Shown: positions 12,601 through 25,302, numbered from the stretch's first letter. The stretch is DNA of 64,000 nt from Nautilus pompilius (GCA_018389105.1 JACATO010000624.1:310001-374000); one strand, 5' to 3'. A program made the numbers and translations. Notes: generated by a model not told the origin, from the letters alone.

Positions 12601-13300
12601 TTCAAAATGATCTTGCTGACCAATATTGACTTGCCGCTCACCTGCCTTGATATACTATATCACATGCATTTTTACATCCATCATCAGGGATCACGTTACC
12701 TGCTTGCAAAATTGCCAATAGCGATCAATGCTCCAATATGGCAAACATATTTCCTAACCTGATGAAAAATTTGGTGAACAGCATATTTTATTGAGTTAAA
12801 TAAACCACTGAATTCATATCAGTGGAGGTCATACACTCCCATCCCCTCTGCTCTTCAAAAAATCAAGCTTTTGTTCTGTTTGGGAATTAATGTGTGCGTC
12901 AAATGCTACCAAGAGACAAGGTGCACCCACATTAATCAGGGCTTTATGTGAACAGCGAAGGAAGCTATAGCCCTCCAGGTTGCCCAATTGTGTAATAGTC
13001 CCTCCGGGTCAGCTTGCCCTGGTGTTGCCCCCCCAAGGCTTCCTGTTGATCTGCCACCAAGACAATACGCATGGCGGACAGTGGCCGAAGGTGGCATGGA
13101 TAGTATTGTTTTGAATATTTTGTTGCTTTGTTATATTGAATGCAAAAATAAATACAATATATATGTTAATTTTAATAACTTCATGATACAGCGTGATAAC
13201 AGGTTACGTTGCAATTAGTTCCACCCTTTGCAAAATAGAACGCCCCCCCCCCCAATGCCAGAATCCTGGGTATGGGCCTGTAGTGAGTGAGGGCGGCGCG
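12601..13300. other. Internal spacer between the Tigger coding relic and the hAT transposase
   Basis: This stretch should hold the remaining 5' part of the Tigger element and the left end of the inserted hAT element. The junction was not found. A run of about 13 C at 13242 and the following CCAATGCCAGAATCCTGG look transposon-derived. No inverted copy of the probable hAT right end (AACCCTG at about 16256) was located here. Confidence 0.4.
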
Positions 13301-15874
13301 ATGAGTCTTTTCAATTTTGGATTTGGTGGGAAACGGCCCAGTGATGGAGAATGTTCTGAAGAACATACCAAGAGGCAGAAGTACCCTAACGATGGGAATT
13401 GTGACAAGACTGACAGTAGGTATCTGGAACAGAATGCACAAACTTCTACTAGTAGTGGTAACTTGATCACTGGCAGTCAAGCACGTGTGTCTACTGCTGT
13501 AACGTTAGGTTTGCGCCAGATAAAATCTGCTTGGTTTAAAGAATTTCATTGGTTAAGTCAGGGAAAGAAACTTCTTTTGTAAAGTTTGCATTGGTGCAGG
13601 TCACAAAAACATTTTCACAAAAGGGTAAAGCACCAGAAATCCAAAAAAGGACAATGTAATTAAACATGAAAAAACTGTCGATCACAAGTTTGCCGTGGTT
13701 GACTGCAACCCAAAGGCAGTGCAACAGGCTGCAAGAGCCAGAGCCAGTGCTTACTCAGCAGTCATCACAACCATGAAGAATGTGTACTTCATTGCAAAAG
13801 AGGACCTACCAAAACTACTTATGGTTGCTCTGCAAAACCATACAATGTTACAGGTAGGATTTTCTCTTGGTCACCCTTTTAATAATCTTAGGTAATAGTT
13901 TACAAAATTTTTTCTAGAAAATGCAAGGTCAGTGGAGGAAGAAATCAAAAATAAAATTTCTGATAAGTGATTTTATTTTTAATTTTTATTCATAAAAATA
14001 AACTAGTTTATTTTCTGACCAGTCATTCTAGGATACAATTACAATTATATACAAATTACTTTATTATACCTAACATACACATGTAGTTATAACTGAGAAT
14101 TTCATCAGTTTAAATATAATTAATTTTGTATAAAAAAGTATTACACTACAAAATGTACAGCATGAGAACATGACTCATCTGATTCAAACTGGCTTGCTGT
14201 GATAAGTTTATTTTGTGTTGTTCCTTTCTCCTTTCAGGGATGCAAAGCTCTTGAAGTTCTGAAGGAGGACCAAAGGGTAATGTACACAAGTCATGATTCA
14301 ATAGATGAGTTCATAGACTGCTTAGCACAGATAGTGGAACAAGAAGTTTTGAGGAAGGCAAGTTCATCTAAACTGTATGGATTGATATTTGATGAGAGTA
14401 CAGATGTCAGTATCTCTCAGAACTTAATCATATACATAAGGTGCATTGCTGATGGAAAAGCTAAGAACCATTTCCTTTCTTTGTCAGCCCTTCAGAAAGG
14501 GGCTAAGGCAGAACATATCTATAATGAGGTCATTGCTATTCTTGAGCAAAAGGGGCTTCCAAAGTCTGATTTAATGTGTCTTGGCACGGACAGTGCCAGT
14601 GTAACGACTAGGATACGTTCAGGAGTTGCAACACATTTCAAGCAGGATAATCCCTTTGTCCTATCACACCATTGTGCTGCTCACAAGTTGGCCCTGGCAA
14701 GTGGTCAAGCTGCAGCATCTATCCCCTATCTTTGTCAAGTACCAGGACAATGTCAACAATTTAGCTAAGTATTTTGAAAAGTCTGCCATCCATCAGAGGG
14801 GGTTGACAGAAGACCAGAAAATCTTGAATGAAAAAGAGCTCAAAATGAAAGAGTTTCAGCACAAGATGGCTTACATTTCACGACTCTGTTGCAGCAGTGG
14901 AGGAGTGTTTGGACAGCCTGATCACTTGCCTCCAGTCAGATGAAAAGAAATCTAAGGATAAAGCCAGGTCAGATGGCCTTCTCAAATTTATTGCCAAGTT
15001 TGACTTCATAGCAATTTCCCATTTTCTTTTTGATGCCTTGACCCATCTAAATAGGCTTTGCTTGAGCCTGCAGTCCTCTCATTTCCTGTATGCTGATGTC
15101 ACCACAATGATAAAGTCCACCTGCGCTGCACTGGAAGGTCTCAAACAAAAAGATGGTGTACACTTGACTGCTTTCTTGTCATCACTGCCAAACAATTATG
15201 AGAGTCTCAGTGAAATAATTTTCAAATCTAACAAAGTTTCTATCAGCAAGAAGCAAATAGGAACATTCAAGATAGTCAGGTCCTGCTTTCTTGAAAAGGT
15301 AGTTGAAAATCTGAAATCAAGATTTTCTGTAGATAATGATCTTGTTCTTTCAGCATTGGATGAACTTAATCCAGAGAAACTTGTAGATGTGACCGAGGCT
15401 GATCTGGAGACTTTTGGGTTGGACAGTCTTCAGGTTCTCATTGATCACTTTGGCAGTCAGTGTAAGAGTGGCACAGGTGAGGTACATGACCCTATGATTA
15501 TCAGTGATGACACACACTGTGAGTGGGAAGCCTTTAAGCAGATTCTGTACCAGCATAGAAAACTTACCTGTAGTGAATTCTGGTGCATGTTCTTTAGGAG
15601 GTATAGTGAGGCTTTCACAAATATCAGAACACTGGCAAGTGTATATTTACTTCTGCCTCCCACCACTGTTGATGCTGAGAGAGGGTTCAGCTTGCAAAAT
15701 TTAATCAAAACAAACCTCTGAAATAGAACCACTGTGGAGAACCTGGACAGACTTATGATGATTAAGGCAGAAGGACCCCCTCTTCAGTCTTTTGATTTTG
15801 ACGAAGCCTTCAGTCTATGGACTGGAAAGGACAGGAGGGCTTTTCTTCCTTCTTTCCTCAAAAAAAGTTTCTGC
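13301..15874 (+). pseudogene. hAT transposase (ZNF862-like group), with an apparent intron, broken
   Basis: The frame opens MSLFNFGF...KRPSDGECSEEH, then a TTF-type zinc-finger region (KSAWFKEFHWL, followed after a frameshift by SFVKFALV...). The catalytic core follows: first Asp in LIFDESTDVS (about 14390), second in CLGTDSASV (about 14585), and the C-terminal dimerisation block TTVDAERGFSLQNLIKTNL (about 15665) carrying the catalytic Glu. The order and spacing are those of hAT transposases. A 384-bp segment, 13854-14237, has a GTAGGA donor and a TTTCTCCTTTCAG acceptor, and removing it keeps the frame (LQ then GCKALEV). Breaks are a frameshift near 13560, frameshifts at about 14750 and 14900, and TGA at 15719-15721. 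The right terminus is probably near 16256. Confidence 0.75.
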
Positions 15875-16600
15875 ATCTCAGGCACAGATCCAAGAGGAAT
15901 AGTTTTTTTTTTTTTTACAGATGGCATAATTAGTGAAAGTGTGGGGCTACTAGTCCTAGCCTTAATAGAGGCTGATCAAAGTTTCTGAAATCAATGTTCA
16001 TTGTTGTTCACCATGACCGAGCTTGTCCAAGATGTACATAACCATTGTATAATTAACTGACTATAAAAGGCAGAAGGCCAGAAATTCTGTTTTACTTTAA
16101 AATTGAAGTTTTAGTTCAGAAGAGTTAACAATAAAGTCACTTTCAATTTACATTATGATCTTTTGTCTTTATTTTTCCACTTTAAATGCCTGGCTATGAA
16201 TAGCATAATTTGGCTAAAGTTGTGGCTAAAAGTTTTTTTGACCTAGCTCCAACCCTGCATGGTAATACTCTTCCACGATTGCTTGGCCACAATACCAGCA
16301 GATTCACTTGCAGGCCTGTTTAGAGAGATAATGGGCAAAAGAAAAAAAACTTGTAATACCAGCAAAAAGAAATTAAAAGCAGCAAAGGAGAGCGCTGAGT
16401 GGAACTGTGCTAGCCAGAATACACCACTCTCATTGACACATTGCTAGCTAACTGTACTTTTCTGTGCAGATCTTTTGAATGGTTTTATGAATTTTAATCA
16501 TTTTTTTTTTGTTTATAATAAAAATTACACTCAGGCCATAGAGTAGTATAACAAAACAGCATTATAGGAGGTATTACTACATTAGTTAGCTTTGGGCAAG
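15875..16600. other. hAT right end and Tigger right end
   Basis: After the hAT coding relic, the sequence up to ...CTCCAACCCTG (about 16256) is probably the hAT 3' untranslated part and terminus. The remainder to 16579 belongs to the Tigger element and ends in its right inverted repeat. A 62-codon open frame at 16259-16447 (rich in Lys, reading ADSLAGLFREIMGKRKK) was not assigned to a family. Confidence 0.4.
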
Positions 16601-17885
16601 GGTGTCAACCTGGGTTGAAGCAATTGTTCCACACAAAAACTTGTATTAAGATGTACATATGTTATACGGGGAGTGGAGGGGGGGGGATAATGGTGAATGA
16701 ATGAATGCCTAAGGGTTTACCATCTAATCTCAGCTCCCCTTCAAGCCAAATCAATGCTGCTAGTTATGTGTTAATACAGACAAACTGATTTGTTGATAAA
16801 ACTTGGTGTAGTATGGAAAATAGAAAAGATCAATATTGTCTTCTTTACAACTAAAAAGAATGTAAGTCTGCCATTTGTTGTTATAAAGTCTAATAACTGG
16901 CCATTTAATTGGCATACCCATTGTTCAGATAGGTCGCCAATTTAAACAAGAGAACCTCCTTGAATAATATAACGCGTTCCAAAGTCTTCTGGTTTGTAGT
17001 TGGAGGAAACCAAAACAAACACTCATGGAAGGTGCCATACACAAGTGTGAACAAACTAAGCAGAACTGGTCTGACGTCAAACAAAGAACAAGTCTACTGA
17101 AAATTGACTGTTGCTATACCAGGAGAGTGCAGTATATGTATTCTTCTAATTCACTTTATTTTTGTTGGAGGTCATGATTATTACCACATATCAGAATATG
17201 CAGAAAAAATTTTTAGAAAGATGACTATGAGGCAAAAGAGAAAATTACCGACAAACCATCATTCTCACTCTCTCACTTACACGCACACAATAATACCTAT
17301 CTATATTAGATCTACATGTCTGCAATATTTTTCTAACCAAATACAAAAGATAAATGATATAATAATAATTTACAAAGGAGAACTACAATGATTATTATTA
17401 TTCAGCTTACACATTATACCTATGGACACAAAGGCAAATCCATGGACATCAGTCAACTAAATTCAAAAGCATATTCATGATAGAAAATTTGTAGTTATGT
17501 AGAAATAGGTTTGCTTACAATTAGTTGGCCTCATATTTTTTCTTTATATTCATTTTCCATGCTATAGCATTTACTAAAATAATAGAAAGTTCTGCTGCAA
17601 CAATTAAATGCTAAACCACCAATTTGAAAGCGTAACAAGGTTATAAGACAAACTACTGTGTAAAGGAGATAAACACAGTTGCCATACTATTAATTTCACA
17701 TACAAAGCTGTTAAAAGAAACTGAAATAGAAATAACTAGAGGACTATCTCTAATCTTACATTTAAATTACATTAGTGAAGATTCCAAAATAACTGTTAAG
17801 TCCCTTAACGCACATGATAGATTCAGTGCAGTGATCATCTCAACAAGGTGCCCTGCCACACACAAAATTCATGATGAAAAACTTT
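16601..17885. other. Non-coding, no feature recognised
   Basis: AT-rich sequence with a G run near 16676-16687 and a moderately GC-richer patch at about 16960-17090. No family was recognised in either strand. Intron of the proposed minus-strand gene is possible. Confidence 0.4.
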
Positions 17886-19000
17886 TCAAGAACACAAATG
17901 CCCAACAAGACTTATATTCACACTATATGAGTTTCTAAAATGATAGTCATTATTTTGATTCCAGAAGCTTAGCTTCAATTTCCTTATCCAGTTTGCATAG
18001 CTGCTCAAGTTTCTTATCTTTTCACACAGCACCAATGTACCTTTGATCTCTCTCTTCAGAACAAATGTTTTCTTTCTCCATTGTCCTTCCTTCTTCTCTG
18101 CCAAGTACTGCATGTACTTCAACCTGGCACAAAAGCATAGTCTGTCTTGTAATGTGAACATTCGTAACCCCCCACCATCCTTAGGACATAATGTGCTACT
18201 TGATCAGATGCCTGGCAGTCAAAGAATTTTCCTGCTGGGTTTTGACAGTGATTTCCATATTAACTGAGAACCCTCTTTCTACAGAAGTCTGGCCACAGGG
18301 ATAAAAGCAATACCATTCTTAGTGATTTCCATGCTGCTGGGTGACTTTTGACCATTTTATCAAATAAAAACATGTTAACTCTGTACTAAGCAACTTAAGT
18401 TTGCCAAGACAAGACTTCATTGCAAATACTTTCCCGAACTTGATTAGAATCCACAAAAGATCAAAGCAGTTGTTATATTAAAGTGATGCATTCTGATGAT
18501 CTGAGCCAGCCATATTCTTCACAAATGGGTAAGAGACCAGTGACTGAAGCAGTTTTTCTGCTTAAAGCTATCAAGCATGTCTTTGCAGCAACTTTAGCAC
18601 TGGACACAACTTTTGCACTGACCCTTTTCATCTTAAATTCTGAGCTGTTCAGTATTTTCTCAGAAGAGAATCTATGATCAACTTCCTTTTGTATCCTTGT
18701 GTTGTTTTAGTCCATTTTGACAAGCCAGAAATTAGTAGTTATTGCAGCAACACACTCACTTTTCAGAAATCTTGCCAAGATCTTTTATCAAGTCTCCAGC
18801 TAATAATGGAAACATAGGGTTGTCATTTTGATAAATGTTCGGGAAAGATTTAACTTGTTTTTCCACAGTCTGTATAAAACTCAGTGTCAGTGAATCATTC
18901 ACAACTTTTGTCTTTGGATTTTTATTTACTAATTTAGCAAAATCTGGATCATTCTCTTTATAGCATATTGTCAATCCACTTATGACAAACAAATTTCAGA
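17886..19000 (-). pseudogene. hAT-like transposase relic, C-terminal part
   Basis: On the minus strand a block reading SVERGFSVNMEI followed by QENSLTARHLIK (about 18280-18200) matches the hAT dimerisation region, where the catalytic Glu sits in the ERGFS motif. It is followed by a charged coiled-coil tail (RLKYMQYLAEKKEGQWRKK..., 18110-17960), as in one group of invertebrate hAT proteins. Upstream, an open stretch at 18992-18756 (DFAKLVNKNPKTKVVNDSL...NPMFPLLAGDLIKDLG) is probably the region before the dimerisation domain. Frame changes and stops separate these parts. No termini were found, and the family assignment rests mainly on the ERGFS block. Confidence 0.5.
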
Positions 19001-20761
19001 GGAAATCTATTGCTTCCTATCACACTTGTGTTGTCTTCTCTCTGCACTGGGGGTTTCTTTTTCAGTAAATAATGTGCACTGCTTAGAAAGGATTGTACAT
19101 CAAAGTCATTTAGATACCCGTCTTAAATGCACCATGAATAACATAAGTCCACATGAAGCAATGGCATCTTCAGCATTTGTAACTGAATCAACGGCAGACA
19201 CATGTCTCATGAAAGCATAAGTGCATTATTTTATATCCACTGAAAGTCCCATTTCAGAAATGCAGATAAATATTCATGTTTCTGCTCCAGCAAATGAGGA
19301 CATAAACTACAAGTTGCCCATATCCTGTCTTTGTCTGTCTGCACTAAATATTTTTCAAAATTTGGCTGTATAGAAATATCAAACAAAATAGTGCAGAAAT
19401 TTGCTCTCAAGATCTGAAAGAATAATTACGATCAACTACCTACAGAGTCCAAAGAATTTCAGCTTGCAGCCATGCATAATCATCTACAAAGTTACTCTTC
19501 AAAGCACTTATAGTCATAGCTGTCAATGCTAAGACTAAGGCAGTGCTGGCTGCTCCATCATTTATTGTACTCATGGATGCAAGTGCTATTTCTAAAACAG
19601 ATCAAACTGCAATGATCAAAGAAAAAAATTCACAATTTTCAAACATATCAACCTTGTATTGTTTGATGAATCCACTAACCAAACCAACTTTCAATTCTGC
19701 CCAAAACAGCATTCGAGCCAGGCTTGAAAAATCTCTTTACTTTAAATCTCAAAACCAAGTTACAAAGTAAGTTTATTAGTGCATTCTACTACATCCACCC
19801 ACACAGCTACCCTCCACTTCTATCATACAATGAAAAATGGCATCTGCACAAACTGAGAAAACAAAATCTAAACAGGAGGAGCATAAGCCCTAGATCATGA
19901 TTGGTTCTTGGACTGCCAAGCACTATTGCTCATCATTACAGCTATATGGACATAAGAAGAAGGAAAGCAACCCTGGCTTCACATCTTACAACAAGGTTTT
20001 GATTTCAAAATTTATGCAACAAATACAGTGAATCTAGAAGAGATGCAGAAAAATCAAGAGTAAAAAAAAAAAACATTTTGTAATTGGAAAGACAATTATC
20101 TCAACATTATCTAGAAGCATAGAAATACAGAAATGTTTAGTAAAATAAGGTGAGTTTAATTAAACACACCTATTGTCAGGGTCTCTGGGGTACTTTTTAG
20201 ATGAGAAGTCCTTAATAATCTGATAATTCTAGTAGCTACCAGTTTGTTTTTTTTTTTAAGTGCATGATTAGTAATTAATCTATACTAAATCCATTAAAAC
20301 ACTTGTTAGCTAATGAATATCTAGAAAAACACAATTAATGAATTAGCCACATTACCATAAATTATTGTGGAAGTTTTTGATGGCAGTATTTTACAGATTT
20401 TTAATGTCTGGATGGCATTACTCAAAGTTTTTAAATTAACATGTAGTACAAAGAGGAAAAATTCACACTTCTCAAAAATTTCTTTGACACATGTTCATAT
20501 GAGAAAAAAAGATGAACAGATAAATGCTCTTGTGGCAGTGTCCACATGCTCATTGCAGCAGAGGAGAGAGAAATGGGCCTGCAGTTTGCCCGAAATAGGT
20601 GATCATGCATGAATAAAGCAAGCTGCTTTCATTGTAAATAAATTAGTGAAAGAACCATACATGTTATACCTTTTATATTACTTTAAAATAATTTCTCTCT
20701 AAGTCAAATATAAATTATATTTGGTCTCATTTTACAATGTAGAATAGAAAGTTCACCCCAC
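19001..20761. other. Mostly non-coding; possible decayed hAT upstream part and a dispersed repeat
   Basis: 19001-19800 may hold the decayed upstream part of the minus-strand hAT relic (a minus-strand stretch reading QYKVDMFENCEFFSLIIAVC near 19660), with stops. 20384-20456 is one copy of a repeat also present at 21045-21120. Nothing else was recognised. Confidence 0.35.
20384..20456. repeat. Dispersed repeat, copy 1
   Basis: Starts CAGTATTTTACAGATTTTTAA and continues through TGGATGGCATTACTC to TAGTACAAAGAG. It aligns with the segment at 21045-21120 with small differences. The two direct copies lie 0.66 kb apart on either side of the candidate exon at 20762-20817. Confidence 0.6.
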
Positions 20762-20817
20762 CTTTGAGCTGACCGAGAGTGGCAAATATATCAAATTGTC
20801 AATGTCAGTTGCCTTGC
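20762..20817 (-). CDS. Candidate 56-nt coding exon of the unidentified divergent gene
   Basis: The minus strand has a strong acceptor: a pyrimidine-rich tract (TTTTCTTTCTTTTTTCAG) directly before base 20817. The 56-nt segment is followed by GTGGGG as donor. With two carried bases it encodes KATDIDNLIYLPLSVSSK with no stop in that frame. It needs one base from the previous exon, which is what the candidate at 27056-27089 supplies, and it ends in phase 0, which fits 8274-8308. The donor is weaker than the acceptor. No protein family was recognised. Confidence 0.42.
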
Positions 20818-21613
20818 CTGAAAAAAGAAAGAAAATTTTTTTTACAAGCATACCGTCGTATTACATTTGAGTTAATAGAATACTTCTCTTTAGTCTTTTA
20901 CTTAATAATTAATTAAACTTAAGTTACACAATTTAACTTAACTTAATACAATTATCTCAAGTAGCTTTTCTCTGTATCTAATAAGCTATATTTCTAGACT
21001 GAGGTACCTGAGAGATGCAGCAGTTTCACATACAAGTGAGATATCAGTATTTTACAGATTTCTAATGGCTGAATGACAGTACTGCAGTTTTTTTAAAATT
21101 AACAAAAATGTGTACAAAGGTAAAAAAAAAAAAGAGTTGATAAACCAGAATTATCTTGATCATCATTTGAGAAAAAAAATTTAAAAATGAATTACTGTCA
21201 TTTTGGTTAAACTTAAAAATATAGATAATAATAAAGAACAACTTTTGTAGAAATAACAATCCAAAAGGTTAAAATCAGTGTATTTCCACTGCAAACAGCT
21301 ACGATAACATACAAGGTCTATTAAACTGTTCTATAAAACAAATATGCCTAATCCCTTCCTTTGTAAAACTAGATATTTGTAGGCTTAAACGAGTTTAAAA
21401 ATTTGATTACTAATTAAGTAACATATCAATGTTATGGTACTGTCTGAAAATGAAAATATTACTAGAGGAGTGCCCAGAGGTTCACCACTCTGGCAAATCT
21501 GTTATGATATCAATGATGCAAAATTGTATGGTAACCCCAATATTTGAGATGGCCTAAAATTGTTTAGCAAACTGGCCAACATCAAAGGAATATATTTGAA
21601 AACAGGATATACT
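20818..21613. other. Non-coding, contains repeat copy 2
   Basis: AT-rich intron-like sequence. It includes the second copy of the dispersed repeat (21045-21120) and ends at the target duplication of the hAT element. No gene is visible. Confidence 0.4.
21045..21120. repeat. Dispersed repeat, copy 2
   Basis: Starts CAGTATTTTACAGATTTCTAA and follows copy 1 (20384-20456) through a TTAAATTAAC-like core to TGTACAAAGG. The family and full unit length are unknown. Confidence 0.6.
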
Positions 21614-24600
21614 CAGTGGTGGGAATCAGCCGGTTCGCACCAGTTCGTGTGAACCTGTTCTCGGAATTTCATGAGTTCCGCGAACCAGTTGTTAGCCCTT
21701 AACTTATTTTATCATCAAAAGATAAAGCATGAATCCAATTATTCTTGCTACATATTGAATGATTCATCTTGGTTTTAGAAATATTTACGGTAATTTTCTA
21801 CGGCTGCAGAAAATAGATAAAACGTCCCTTATTAGTAAGTGAAATGTTCTATAATTATGCAGAGCCACTAGCGGACCTGAGGGTGGGCTCGACCCCCCAT
21901 TAGTCTTCGAATATGAAATGAAAAATAAATGAAAAAATCAAATTTTGGCAACATAATGGTCGGCTGCTTTCTACGGGCCATTTCAAATGAGTTTATCATC
22001 TGCTAATTATATTTAGCATTGGTTTGCTGCAGAAAATCTGTTAGTATATCCAATACTTTTGAGCACATTGGACTTTTAAAGCCCTTAGAGCTAAAACAGT
22101 TGAATTAGTATTTTAAAACATACAGTATTTTTTATGCTGAGCAATGGAGAAAATTAGTTTTGAGCTTGTAATTTGCCATTGTATCTGCTGGTTCAACATT
22201 GCAGATTGAGCAGTTCTTATGTGATAAACTGTAAGAAATTATTAATTCTTATAATTTCAAGACTTTAAATGTTAAAAGGTATTGTGTTATATAATTATGA
22301 AATAATTACGTGAACTGGTGAACACTACCAGTTACACTTACAAATGTTTTCATTACCCGCATTATAGTACTAGGCCATTAGGCCGCTTCTAGCCCTGGCC
22401 ATTAATAATAATTTTTTAGATATTCATTTTTGCACATTTAATTTGTAATTCCTACTCCGATTACAAGGGGTATCTAAAATAATATTTGTTAGATATGGTT
22501 GTAGATGTTTTTATGATACTACATTCTGATTATGAAAATTATTCTCGTAATTACCATTGAAGAAAAACACTATTTTACATTGCGCAGTGAAAATATTGTA
22601 GCAATCCTAGTACCTAGTGAAGCAATTTTTTACATTTCAGACTTTAAAATGAAGCGGCAACAAAATATACTAGAGTTCATGCGAAAAATCCCAAGAACTG
22701 AAAGTTCAAAGGAAGAGGCCAGTGAGGATGTAACAGTAACACAGCCATCTTTGATGAATGATACTGATGAAACTTCTGCTTCTGATACTGTGCCACCTAC
22801 AGATGAGGCAGATGCCGCATCATCTCTTCCAGACTGCTGGAGTATGAAGCAATATGAGGAGTTCCAAAAAAAATATGATGGATTGATTGTTTGTAGCAAG
22901 AAACTTGGTTGTGATCACTGTGCCAAATTTGATTCCTTAAACATGAAGGGAATTCACATGTCAATTGAATAGGGAAGCTGCAGTGTTGAAGCCTCAGGGA
23001 AGGATAAAACCATCCAGCAAGCATCTCTCAGGAAAAAAAATTAAAGAGCATTTTTCATCAAAGGCACATAGTGTTTGTGTAAAGCAACTACAGGATCATG
23101 CAGATGATGCAATTACAAAATGCATTGATAAAACGAACCAGAAACATTTTGCCTCTACATGCAGAGTTTTCAATATAGTCTACAGTTTAGCAAAAAGCAG
23201 CAGGTCATTTTCTGATGTTGAAGATGAGATTGAGCTTCAAATAAAAAATGGAATTGACATGGGTGTTGGACTTCATTCTCGCAAAACTGCTGTGAAAATA
23301 CTTGATCATACTGCAAAGGAGATAAAAAATGAAATATTTACCAAAATTATTGAACAAAATTTAAAAACCTGTGTCATCGTGGATGAAGCTTCAACCATAT
23401 CTCGTAAGCCTGTGGTCATAATTTTTTTTGAAGATTGAAGATTGTGATCCATCACCAACAATTTTCTTTGATTTGGTTGAATTGGAAGGACACGGAGCAG
23501 AAGCAATATATGCATCTTTGTTAAAGAGTTTGCATGATGGTGGATTTGATAATGAATATGTGAAAAATAATTTGATTGCTTTCTGTTTAGATGGGGCAAG
23601 TGTAATGCTTGGCTGCAATTCTGGGGTAGGCATTAGACTTAAAAATGATTTTCCTAACATTGTCATTTGGCATTGCTTAAATCATTGTTTACAATTTGTT
23701 TTGGACTATTCTGTCAATGATATAAAACAAGTGAATCACTTCAAAATATTCATGGATAAAATCTATACAATCTTTCACCAATCAAACAAAAACCAAATGC
23801 AACTCTTCAAAATTTCAGAAGAACTTGGACAACAAATTCTGAAGATAGGTAGAGTTCTGGGAGCAAGATGGGCTGCTTTGAGTCTAAGATCTGCACTTGA
23901 TGTGTGGCGTGCTTATCCAGCATTGTACAAATATTTCTCTCGTGAGACAAAACATTCAGGGATAGGTGCCCGTCTTTGCAATAAGCATTTCTTGGATAAT
24001 TTGGCACTGATGATAGACATACTGCAAGAAATTTCCTTACTTTCTAATGCCCTTCAAGCTAGAAGTTTAACTTTGCCAAGAGCTGAAAAACTGATAAAAG
24101 GTCCATTAAGGCATTTGAAATGCTCAAATAAAGTAAGGGAACCTTTGAAAAGAAAATTGATGTCAGAGTTGCTTCAGATGCCTTTAAGGATATTCAGTTC
24201 GTTGAAAACAACAAAGTTGTTAGCCTTCCTCGTCAAAAGCTACTGGAGGCAGTGATAGAAAATATGAAAAACAGGTTGATGGACTGATCATTTAACATCA
24301 AAGAAAATGACAACAAAATTCATGAACTGATAAACTTGCTTGAACCAAATTCGTGGAACATTGAGGAAATTTTGTACCCTGGAAAGCTGCAGAAGAAAAA
24401 CCGAGTGAATTCAGTGAAGTTTTCCATCATGAAATCAGCATTAATGATTTCCGTGATTATGTGGAAAATGTCCTACAAAATTCCCACAACCCTGCGATTC
24501 CTCAGAGTACAAAAAGCTAAAAATATTGTCAGTACTATTGCTGTTAGTTCTGCAGAGGCAGAAAGAGGTTTTTCAAGAATGAATATTATATATTCAGATA

Positions 24601-25302
24601 AAAGCCATCTTACAGTTGAGAATGTAGCAAACCTTATGACAATTAATCTGATTGGCCTCCCATTTGACTCATGGGATGCCACTCCTTCAGTAAAAACATG
24701 ACTTAGAAAAAAACCACTCTGCTGATAACAACAGGGTCAAACAAAAGAAAGCTAAAGACATTGATGACAATCAAGTGGCTATTTGGAAATTTTTAAAGTG
24801 AAAGATTACAAATGTTAAATTAATAAAAGAATCAGGTAAAGAATTTCTGTTATTATTTTTTTTTTTGGCCAAAATGGTAACATGCAATGGAAATGCGGCA
24901 AATACTACAATAAAGTATTTTTATTTTACCTAGCTCAGAAACTGAAGAATACATAAAATCATAAATTTATAAACTAATATGTATAATTAAATAATAATAG
25001 TAATAATAATTCAAAAGCACAAACAATCAAACAGTATATACATAGATATATTTTCGTATTACTTAGTTCATTAACTATATAGTCTAATATAGAGTCTCTT
25101 CGATGTTATTATAGTGATGCTTTAACCATTGTTTACACATTTTTTTTAGTTTGGGAAATAATTATAATTGATAACTTGATTTGCTAAACTGTAGAACGAG
25201 CAGGCCGGCAGCCCAAAGATCAACCTTTGGACCTATATCGGGCCAAACTGACATGCTTTTTGTGAGAGAACCGGTTGTTAAAATATTTGAATCCCACCAC
25301 TG
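21614..25302 (+). mobile_element. hAT DNA transposon with both ends, 3.7 kb
   Basis: The left end reads CAGTGGTGGGAATCAGCCGG; the right end, on the other strand, reads CAGTGGTGGGATTCA, with a shared CCGGTTC a little further in. With the exact 8-bp duplication (GATATACT) outside, both boundaries are fixed to the base. The interior carries one + strand transposase relic (22649-24701) and AT-rich flanks. It sits in sequence that would be intron of the proposed minus-strand gene. Confidence 0.93.
22649..24701 (+). pseudogene. hAT transposase (KIAA1586-like group), broken
   Basis: The start MKRQQNILEFMRKIPRTESS follows a good acceptor (TTTTTTACATTTCAG, ending 22640), so a 5' untranslated intron is likely. 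In order come an acidic linker, a zinc-binding-like segment (CSKKLGCDHCAKF), the first catalytic Asp block (CVIVDEASTIS, about 23375), FFDLVELEGHGAEAIY, the second Asp (AFCLDGASVML, about 23590), HCLNHCLQF, the insertion domain, and the dimerisation block with the catalytic Glu (SSAEAERGFSRMNII, about 24550). The match is to hAT transposases related to the domesticated KIAA1586 protein of vertebrates. Breaks: frameshifts near 22965, 23430 and 24240, and a TGA at about 24283. The three acidic residues are present, but the frame is not continuous. Confidence 0.85.

Larger units (their letters stand above)
10595..16579 (-). mobile_element. Tigger-like (pogo group) DNA transposon with nested insertions
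   Basis: The left end begins CAGTAATACCTCCTATAA after a TA (10593-10594). The right end, read on the opposite strand, begins TAGTAATACCTCCTATAA, so the termini are inverted repeats of about 20 bp with few mismatches. The left flank fits the TA target preference; the right flank reads CA, so the duplication is decayed. A minus-strand Tigger transposase relic lies inside (10890-12600). A MITE (11867-12024) and a hAT transposase (13301-15874) interrupt the element, explaining its length of nearly 6 kb against the usual 2-3 kb. Confidence 0.6.

Noticed and set aside
12977..13260. Possible left terminus of the inserted hAT element
   Set aside because: CAGGTTGCCC at 12977 only weakly matches the right end (CAGGGTTGG on the other strand), and flanking bases give no 8-bp duplication.
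17460..17620. Minus-strand segment before a GTAAGC donor near 17512
   Set aside because: Candidate acceptors give only frames with early stops.
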